From positions 62,001 to 126,000 of the forward strand of contig NZ_BAET01000014.1 in the NCBI RefSeq assembly GCF_000252165.1: DNA of 64,000 nt, read 5' to 3'. The stretch is from Glaciecola punicea ACAM 611 (lineage in GTDB: Bacteria > Pseudomonadota > Gammaproteobacteria > Enterobacterales > Alteromonadaceae). The translations under genes and the position numbers were made by a program. This document shows, in pieces, positions 57,742 through 64,000 of this stretch; position 1 is the first letter of the stretch, and each line of letters opens with the position of its first letter. The notes beneath the pieces were generated by a model that ran no database searches, had not been told where the DNA came from, and worked only from the letters and a program-made list of their open reading frames with translations.

Positions 57742-58356
57742 TTGCTCACCTTATTATTCATTACTAACATTGCTGCTACAATTGCGTTTGCAATTTCGGG
57801 TGCTTTAGTTGCAGCGCGCCATCGCCTCGACTGGGTAGGGTTCGTATTCATGGCCTGTATTACCGGCATTGGAGGGGGAACGCTGCGCGATACCATTCTA
57901 GACGTGCCGGTATTTTGGATAAACGATTATCACACGATAATAGTGTGCAGTGTGTCGGCCATTGTTACCTATTTCGCTACCCAGCATATTTCGAAACGTT
58001 CAAAGGCTTTGCTCTGGGCAGATGCCTTAGGTATGGCTTTGTTTACCGCATTAGGTGCACAAAAAGCAATGGCCTTGGGAATGAATATCCCAGTGTCGAT
58101 TATTATGGGCGTATTTAGTGCTTGTCTTGGCGGGATCATAAGAGACGTCATTGTAAATGACGTGCCTGTCGTATTTAGACGCGAAATTTATATAACAGCA
58201 TCTTTGCTAGGCGCTTCCACGTATTGTGTACTGCATACTTACACCCCCGTGGCGGAAGGTATTGCCTTAATTATGGGCGGCACTGTAGCCTTCGTGATTA
58301 GGGCCTTAGCCATTACTCGTAACTTGAGCATGCCGGCTCATGAGGGCCTACAGTAA
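57742..58356 (+). CDS. TRIC-type (UPF0126/YadS) membrane channel
   Basis: 204 aa with about seven membrane helices in two similar halves. Each half has the family GG..RD motif (ITGIGGGTLRDTI near 42-54, CLGGIIRDVI near 132-141). Bacterial members form trimeric cation channels; the ion here is not known. TTG start at 57742 with no good alternative. It follows the GH3 pseudogene. Confidence 0.8.
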   Translation: MLTLLFITNIAATIAFAISGALVAARHRLDWVGFVFMACITGIGGGTLRDTILDVPVFWINDYHTIIVCSVSAIVTYFATQHISKRSKALLWADALGMALFTALGAQKAMALGMNIPVSIIMGVFSACLGGIIRDVIVNDVPVVFRREIYITASLLGASTYCVLHTYTPVAEGIALIMGGTVAFVIRALAITRNLSMPAHEGLQ

Positions 58357-58542
58357 AGGCATTATGGCGTTAATAAAAGGTGTAAGTTAGTCATATTTGT
58401 TGTGAGCAAATTGCGCGGAGTTGGCGTATACTTCAAAAATAAGCGTTATTTAAATACAGTAAATAAGATTATGAGTATAAAATCTCCTTACAAGTGTCAA
58501 AAAACGCATAAGCAGACACATTAACAATGAGGGCAGTTACGC

Positions 58543-59625
58543 TTGATAAAGGATTCAAATTACAAACGCTTTAAAAAGCAAATGAAAAGTAAAATAACCG
58601 TAAAGCAAGCGCGCCTTATCGTTTTCATTATCATTTTACCGGTAGCTTTTGTGCTTTTTAGCAAAATACTAGCATATGTCAATAAGGATTCTGTCACCGC
58701 GCAGCAGTTTGTTGATTTACAGCAGGGCGATTCAAACTTTCCTAGTTTTCGCCGTGCACATGCCAAAGGTATCTGCCTAGCAGGTATATTTGAATCTAAC
58801 GGTGCGCTTGGTCAGTATTCTACCGCCAGTGTATTACAGGCCGGAGAATTCAACTTTATTGGCAGATTTTCAATTGCAGGTAACAGCCCCACGGCACCTG
58901 ATTTAAAAGCGCCAGTTCGAGGCCTTGCGCTGTCAATTAAAGACGAAAGTTCTACCAACAGCGAATGGCGAATAGCCATGAATACTCCGCCGGTTATGGC
59001 AGTTGCTACGCCTGAGGCTTTTTATGCTCAACTGCAAGCACTGGCTCCAGATCCTGACACTAAACAGCGCGATCCTTCTAAAATTGAAGCTTTCTTTGCT
59101 AATCATCCTGAAAGCAAGACGTTTCTAGAGTGGAAAGACGGCTATACCCCAGCTTCAAGCTTGGCGGGTGAAACCTACCACAGTATTAATGCGTTTTATT
59201 TGCTAGACGAGGCGCATAACGAGCAAGCGGTTCGTTGGCAAGCAGTTCCTTCTCTTGAAAGCTCGATTATTCCTCAGCTTAACCAAGAAAACCCTGATGC
59301 TCTTCAAGACCAGCTTGCACAGATGCTTGAAGTGGCACCGATAAAATTTGATTTGGTTTTTACTCTGGCCTTGCCAGAAGATGACGAAACCAATCCAACG
59401 GTGTTATGGCCCAGCACGCGCGAGACTATCACCGCAGGCACCATTAGTATTCAACAATATACTGCACAAACAGTCGGTGAGTGTGCCAACATTAACTTTG
59501 ATCCCCTAGTGTTGCCAAAAGGTGTAGAGGCTACAGCCGACCCAATATTAAGAGCCAGGGGCTCTGTCTATGCTGAATCTTTCAGACGCAGAGCGCTGGA
59601 AGCTCTGCTAGGAGAGAATGAATAA
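58543..59625 (+). CDS. Catalase-family peroxidase (SrpA-like), membrane-anchored
   Basis: 360 aa. An N-terminal membrane helix (about 22-45) precedes a compact catalase core with the distal histidine H73 in FRRAHAKG and a later heme-binding region. SrpA-like proteins are about half the size of classic catalases and act as peroxidases in the periplasm. TTG start at 58543 with GAGG ahead; an internal ATG at 58582 is an alternative. It is followed by cytochrome b561 and a SOUL gene. Confidence 0.85.
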   Translation: MIKDSNYKRFKKQMKSKITVKQARLIVFIIILPVAFVLFSKILAYVNKDSVTAQQFVDLQQGDSNFPSFRRAHAKGICLAGIFESNGALGQYSTASVLQAGEFNFIGRFSIAGNSPTAPDLKAPVRGLALSIKDESSTNSEWRIAMNTPPVMAVATPEAFYAQLQALAPDPDTKQRDPSKIEAFFANHPESKTFLEWKDGYTPASSLAGETYHSINAFYLLDEAHNEQAVRWQAVPSLESSIIPQLNQENPDALQDQLAQMLEVAPIKFDLVFTLALPEDDETNPTVLWPSTRETITAGTISIQQYTAQTVGECANINFDPLVLPKGVEATADPILRARGSVYAESFRRRALEALLGENE

Positions 59626-59655
59626 TGTTGACGATGATGACAAAAGGGTGTGCCC

Positions 59656-60207
59656 ATGAATAAGCGCAAAGCAATTAAATATTATCCAGCGCGCAGCAGG
59701 CTTCTGCACTGGTCTATGGCAATATTAATAATATCAATGTTATTAGTAGGTTTGTCTATGGTTGAAAGTTTAGCCGTTTGGCAGCCGGTCGCGCTTGACC
59801 TGCATAGGTCTTTTGGATTTTTACTGTTAGTAATGGTGATTGTCAGGCTGATTAATAAATATTTAACGCCGCGTCCAAGGCTACCTAAGAAACTTCCTGC
59901 TTATCAAGTGCTGGCTGCAAAAATAACCCATACGGCTCTTTACGCGGCGATGCTGCTAATGCCTCTGTCGGGCTGGCTAATGCAAAGTGCCGACGGTCGC
60001 ACCATTACAGTATTCAACACCTTTAATTTACCGCATCTTATTGATGCAAATATTAAAGCCTATGCTTTTTTCCGAGAGTTTCATGGCTACATGGCATGGC
60101 TGCTAATTATTATGATTGTTATGCATGTGCTGGCTGCCCTCTATCACGGACTGATTAGACAAGATCGTGTTCTCACATCTATGCTGTATAGTAAAAAGCC
60201 GAAATAA
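59656..60207 (+). CDS. Cytochrome b561
   Basis: 183 aa, four membrane helices with the b561 histidines (H18 in SRLLHWSMAI, H52 in LDLHRSFGF, plus two later in FHGYMAW and MHVLAALYH). It passes electrons in the inner membrane, likely to or from the peroxidase encoded upstream. ATG at 59656 seven bases after AGGG. Catalase-family peroxidase plus b561 is a recurring pair. Confidence 0.88.
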   Translation: MNKRKAIKYYPARSRLLHWSMAILIISMLLVGLSMVESLAVWQPVALDLHRSFGFLLLVMVIVRLINKYLTPRPRLPKKLPAYQVLAAKITHTALYAAMLLMPLSGWLMQSADGRTITVFNTFNLPHLIDANIKAYAFFREFHGYMAWLLIIMIVMHVLAALYHGLIRQDRVLTSMLYSKKPK

Positions 60208-60232
60208 GCTAAAAATAAGCTAAGGAAGTATC

Positions 60233-60862
60233 GTGAAAGCATTATTAACCGTATTTACATCAATTTTGGTCGCGGGATGTTCAGTAATTGGCGAGAATAA
60301 CCTAGAAACTGCGCCTTATACCGTTGTTAAGTCGACATCAGGCGATCACAAAATAGAAGTACGCCAGTACGCTCCTATGATATTGGTGTCTACCAACATG
60401 TCTGGTGAAGTTGGTAAAAGCGCATTTAGAAGGTTATTTAAATATATCACTGGTGCAAATGAAGGCGCAAGCAAAATTGCCATGACTGCACCAGTAATCA
60501 TGGACCAAGAGAATACTGGTAAGGGCGCTGAAATCGCCATGACCGCACCTGTATTTATGGACGAAAATTCAAGCACGCCGGTTATGTCATTTGTTATGCC
60601 AAAAGACTTTACCTTAGCAAATACGCCCAAGCCTACTAACCCAGAAGTAAGAGTGAGTGAAGTAACAGAGTATAAAGTAGCCGCTATAAGGTTTAGCTGG
60701 ACTTTGAGCGACAGCAATGTGCAAAAGCATACCGAAATATTAGAAAAATGGATAACTGAAAATGGCTATGTTGCTAGCGATAGCCCCGTAAAAGCAGGTT
60801 ACAATAGTCCTTTTACATTGCCCATGTTTCGCCGCAATGAAGTGTTGATTCCTATCCGCTAA
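60233..60862 (+). CDS. SOUL haem-binding lipoprotein
   Basis: 209 aa. Lipobox ILVAGC gives lipidated C16. The SOUL/HBP fold shows the paired IAMTAPV strands near 81 and 103 and the end MFRRNEVLIPI. It binds haem or tetrapyrrole in related proteins. GTG start at 60233 with AAGGAAG ahead. Third gene of the haem operon; a role in supplying haem to the peroxidase is a guess. Confidence 0.85.
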   Translation: MKALLTVFTSILVAGCSVIGENNLETAPYTVVKSTSGDHKIEVRQYAPMILVSTNMSGEVGKSAFRRLFKYITGANEGASKIAMTAPVIMDQENTGKGAEIAMTAPVFMDENSSTPVMSFVMPKDFTLANTPKPTNPEVRVSEVTEYKVAAIRFSWTLSDSNVQKHTEILEKWITENGYVASDSPVKAGYNSPFTLPMFRRNEVLIPIR

Positions 60863-60912
60863 GTCTTTAACAACTATAGGTTTTGCTGAAACTTTTGCGC
60901 TAAAACTTATAT

Positions 60913-61473
60913 TTAGCCTTCTATTTCATTAAACAACTGCATAAAAGAAGGCTGACTATTAATTTTTAGCGGCATACCTAACTTACGCGCAATTTCGGTT
61001 GACGATATGAGTCCACGTATTTCGTGAGTATTGTGGTCAATCACTAAACAGTGCTGCTGACCATTGTGCTGCAAGGTACGAATTACATCACCCACGCTAG
61101 CTTGACTAAGCTGCTGATAATCAAAAGACTTTAGTTTGGATTTAGGTGTCATGAAATCAGTTACTAGTAACTCTTCGCGGCTGTTGCCATGAGCAACTTT
61201 TTTAAGTATGTGCTGCTCACTTAGATCGTTGTGGCTTACTATACCAATAAACTTTCGGTCTTTGTCTAACACTAATTTCATGCGCACCTGCGCTTTTTTC
61301 ATTAGTTCCTCAAGCAGTACTGCTTTCACCGAACTGTCGATTATTAAAGGCCGATACATGGTGAAATCTGTGAATACCGTTAAGGCTGAAGTAGATGAAG
61401 ATAATACTTGTTTGTCGTCTGGCCATACAAGGTGATCCAAGCTTTCGGTTTCGTACAGTTCAAGATTTTTCAT
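60913..61473 (-). CDS. Tandem CBS-domain protein
   Basis: 186 aa with two CBS domains (about 45-105 and 115-180), the first with DKDRKFIGIVSHNDLSEQHI and the second with HCLVIDHNTHEIRGLISSTE. Such stand-alone pairs bind adenine nucleotides; the partner is unknown. Convergent with the haem operon. Confidence 0.8.
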   Translation of the reverse strand: MKNLELYETESLDHLVWPDDKQVLSSSTSALTVFTDFTMYRPLIIDSSVKAVLLEELMKKAQVRMKLVLDKDRKFIGIVSHNDLSEQHILKKVAHGNSREELLVTDFMTPKSKLKSFDYQQLSQASVGDVIRTLQHNGQQHCLVIDHNTHEIRGLISSTEIARKLGMPLKINSQPSFMQLFNEIEG

Positions 61474-61586
61474 ATTTTACTACCTAACAATTTTAACTGA
61501 GAGCACTATAGTTTATTGCATCAAATTGTCATAGTGTTTACTCTAAGTCTCTTAATAAAAAAATTAAAAGACGTAGGGTAAATAAT

Positions 61587-62258
61587 ATGAATTTTGCAGA
61601 ATTTGCGGCGTCTCGAAAAAGCGTTCGGGGGTTTTCCAATAAGCCGGTATCTAAAGAGCTTGTTGAGCGCATCATTAACGCAGCTAAATGGGCACCTTCC
61701 TCTTACAATACACAGACCTGGCGTATTCACGCAGTTACCGGTGACGTGCTTGATAAAATTCGAGACGGCAACACTAGAAATAACATAGCGGGCAAGCCTC
61801 ACGTGCGTGATTTTCCTTATAAAGAAGACTATCAAGGCATCCATCGCAAACGTCAAATAGACGTCGCCATACAGCTGTTTGAAGTAATGGGTATCGCAAA
61901 AGAAGATAAAAAAAAGCGCATGGAGTGGATGATGCGCGGTTTTCGACAGTTTGACGCGCCGGTGTCTTTAGTGCTCACCTATGATAAAACACTTGAGCCT
62001 GCTGGTATAACGCAGTTCGGCTTAGGCTCACTGGCCTATGGTATTGTGCTTGCGGCCTGGGATTTAGGCTTAGGCTGTGTTATCAATGGTCAAGGCATTA
62101 TGCAGTCAGATGTGGTGCACAAGCACGCGCAAATACCCGATGATGAAGCCATAATGATTTGTATAGCACTGGGTTACCCCGATGAAAACTTTAAAGCTAA
62201 CGATGTGCGCTCGGTGCGCGCCAGTAATGAAGAATTTGTGACTTATCATGGATTTTAA
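61587..62258 (+). CDS. Nitroreductase-family FMN oxidoreductase
   Basis: 223 aa. RKSVRGFSNKPVSKE near 10-24 and WAPSSYNTQTWRIHAV near 36-51 are the FMN contacts. GSLAYGIVLAAWDLGLGCVI near 151-170 is the family helix. NAD(P)H-dependent reduction of nitro or quinone compounds is inferred. The ATG lies 108 bp after the CBS gene start on the other strand. Confidence 0.85.
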   Translation: MNFAEFAASRKSVRGFSNKPVSKELVERIINAAKWAPSSYNTQTWRIHAVTGDVLDKIRDGNTRNNIAGKPHVRDFPYKEDYQGIHRKRQIDVAIQLFEVMGIAKEDKKKRMEWMMRGFRQFDAPVSLVLTYDKTLEPAGITQFGLGSLAYGIVLAAWDLGLGCVINGQGIMQSDVVHKHAQIPDDEAIMICIALGYPDENFKANDVRSVRASNEEFVTYHGF

Positions 62259-62335
62259 CACTAGTCCTTTACACCTTAGCTAAATCCAATTAACCTTTAT
62301 ATATCAGGATAATAAAGACCGACAGGATTACCATT

Positions 62336-64000
62336 ATGAAATCATCTACTTTTCGTCGCTGCCAGAAATTAAGCTTAGCTTCTTTATTCAGTGTTGCCAG
62401 TGTTGCCAGTATTGCTTCCTTAACGGCCGTTGCGCATGCCCAAAGTGTTCCCATTGTTCAGCCTGGCGCCCCAGGGCAGGCGTCACAAACGCTAAGTCCT
62501 CAACAGGCTATTGATATTGCGAACGTGAGCTTCACTCGCAACGATGTAATGTTTATGCAAAACATGATCCCGCATCACTCACAAGCGGTTGAGATGGCGG
62601 TGCTAGTAGAAGACCGCACTAACAATGAAGCCATTATTGATATTGCCGGTCGTATTCGTAAATCTCAAGCCGACGAAATTGCTTTTATGAGTCAGTGGCT
62701 TGAAGCACGTGAGCAAAAAGTGCATATAGACCATTCAATGCACATGGACCACAGCATGATGGGCATGGCAACGGCTGCTCAAATACAGTCGTTGAGCGCA
62801 GCAAAGGGCAGTGAATTTGATCGCATCTTTTTAAGCTTAATGATCCCCCATCATGAAGGGGCCGTGCGCATGGTAGATGATCTTTTAGCCCAAAGCGGCT
62901 CGGCCTACGACCCTGTCCTGTACGATTTTGTCAACGATATTGTGAGTGACCAAAACGCTGAAATTACGCGTATGGATGGATTATTGGCAGGTTTGTCGAG
63001 CGATCCGCGAGTAGGCCTCAGCGCTGGTCTGCGAGATGCAGGAGAAGCATCGTTAAACCTAAGCTTAGTGTCGACACAGCCTCGTCCCAGTGGCTTTTTT
63101 GACCCAGAGAATGAGGCTAATTTACCGCCAATAAGACCGGCAGATGAAGATACCGATGAGCTTATTGATGATGCATCTGACCAAGACGCAAAGCGCAGCG
63201 GTGACGAAGGTGATATTAAAACGCAGTGGGGCGAACGCGGGCCATTGTTGAGCTTTTGGAACACCGACATGGCGTTTTCTAAAGATATATTAGTGGCTGG
63301 AAACTATCACGGTTTTAACATATATAAACTCGACAACGAAGGCTTGCCAAGCCTAACAAGCTCTATCGTTTGTCCCGGCGGTCAAGGGGACATTTCAATT
63401 GTGGATGATTTGCTTATTATGTCGGTAGAACAAACGCGTGGACGCATCGACTGCGGCCTCCAAGGTATAAGTGAAGACGTGTCGGATGAGCGTTTTAGAG
63501 GTTTACGCATTTTTGATATTTCAGACCTAAGCGCCCCTAAGCAAGTGGGCCTAGTGCAAACCTGCCGCGGTTCACACACTCATTCTGTGGTATCGGCCGA
63601 TGACAAGCGCATTGTGGTCTATAATTCTGGCACCGCTGGCGTGCGCGATGGTGATGAGCTTGAAGGCTGCGTTGGCGAGGTACCAGGAGACGAGCGCACG
63701 GCGCTGTTCCGTATCGACGTGATTGAAATTCCGCTGCGTAACCCTAGCGAAGCTCGTATTACCTCAAGCCCCGCGGTATTTGCCGATGACGAAGGACGAG
63801 TGGCTGGACTATGGCCCGGCGGCGATCACGGTGATGGTACCCAAAAAACCCGCAGAACAGACGAATGCCATGATATTACTGTGTTTCCAGAGCTAAAATT
63901 AGCGGCTGGTGCATGTTCAGGCAATGGCATATTGTTAGACATTTCTAATCCTATGAAGCCCAAACGGATTGACGATGTAGCCGATCCGGGGTTTGCCTAT
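62336..64000 (+). CDS. DUF305 protein fused to an LVIVD-type propeller, 3' end outside window
   Basis: 555 codons, open to the window end. Signal peptide (cut near AHAQS). Two DUF305 repeats with MIPHHSQAVEMA (HH at 80-81) and MIPHHEGAVRMV (HH at 172-173), with a His/Met-rich linker HIDHSMHMDHSMMGM at 130-144 that suggests copper or other metal. After an acidic linker (about 250-295) comes a domain with LRIFDISDLSAPKQVG, an LVIVD/propeller-type repeat. Metal handling plus a surface propeller is inferred. AGGA nine bases before the ATG. Confidence 0.8.
   Translation, partial: MKSSTFRRCQKLSLASLFSVASVASIASLTAVAHAQSVPIVQPGAPGQASQTLSPQQAIDIANVSFTRNDVMFMQNMIPHHSQAVEMAVLVEDRTNNEAIIDIAGRIRKSQADEIAFMSQWLEAREQKVHIDHSMHMDHSMMGMATAAQIQSLSAAKGSEFDRIFLSLMIPHHEGAVRMVDDLLAQSGSAYDPVLYDFVNDIVSDQNAEITRMDGLLAGLSSDPRVGLSAGLRDAGEASLNLSLVSTQPRPSGFFDPENEANLPPIRPADEDTDELIDDASDQDAKRSGDEGDIKTQWGERGPLLSFWNTDMAFSKDILVAGNYHGFNIYKLDNEGLPSLTSSIVCPGGQGDISIVDDLLIMSVEQTRGRIDCGLQGISEDVSDERFRGLRIFDISDLSAPKQVGLVQTCRGSHTHSVVSADDKRIVVYNSGTAGVRDGDELEGCVGEVPGDERTALFRIDVIEIPLRNPSEARITSSPAVFADDEGRVAGLWPGGDHGDGTQKTRRTDECHDITVFPELKLAAGACSGNGILLDISNPMKPKRIDDVADPGFAY

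Overview
The window reads as chromosome of a marine gammaproteobacterium of the order Alteromonadales, most like Glaciecola/Paraglaciecola/Alteromonas. This is inferred from gene order (aspS-nudB-ruvCAB, then ybgC-tolQRAB-pal-cpoB, two tRNA-Lys and nadA), from long TonB-dependent receptors, and from a laminarin-type polysaccharide locus. No rRNA and no CRISPR array was seen. Both window ends cut a gene.

Layout. 0-3.5 kb: iron(III) ABC importer (fbpA partial, fbpB, fbpC). 3.7-15.5 kb: core block of aspS, nudB, ruvC, ruvA, ruvB, then the Tol-Pal operon, two tandem tRNA-Lys and nadA. 15.6-19.4 kb: tRNA-Ser(GGA) followed by a decayed island with an IS66 remnant, a truncated tyrosine integrase, two orphan exported proteins and an IS30 remnant. 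19.4-24.7 kb: DUF2721 protein, a ygaV-ygaP-like sulfur regulator/rhodanese operon with a strong operator, a lipoprotein amidohydrolase and an aminotransferase. 24.8-28.6 kb: small genes and gene fragments, then zapG (yhcB). 28.7-33.2 kb: a TonB receptor gene broken by a one-base frameshift, then dgt. 33.2-36.0 kb: a relic of the beta-hydroxyaspartate cycle cluster, with the IclR regulator and bhcA intact but bhcB and bhcD reduced to fragments.

36.3-57.1 kb: a DUF2868/DUF3482 GTPase pair and a SNF2 helicase gene that were once neighbours. About 13.9 kb of foreign-looking DNA now separates them and is flanked by 453-bp direct repeats made of the DUF3482 3' end plus the SNF2 5' end. Inside lie a degenerate IS66 fragment, an orphan secreted protein, and a complete beta-1,3-glucan system. 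GH16 lipoprotein endoglucanase (outside) feeds a TonB receptor (outer membrane), then a GH3 lipoprotein beta-glucosidase, then an FucP-type sugar symporter (inner membrane). A LytS/LytTR two-component pair lies beside them. The two glucan promoters share a 13-bp motif (ATGCGAYAYWRTG) that is a candidate operator.

57.1-64.0 kb: a GH3 pseudogene, a TRIC-type channel, a haem trio (catalase-family peroxidase, cytochrome b561, SOUL protein), a CBS protein, a nitroreductase, and a DUF305 protein fused to a propeller-like domain that runs off the window.

The most notable observations are the direct-repeat-bounded laminarin island with its shared promoter motif, the relic beta-hydroxyaspartate cycle locus, the 15-bp-arm palindrome over the ygaV-like promoter, and two genes that each need a -1 shift at a run of six T.
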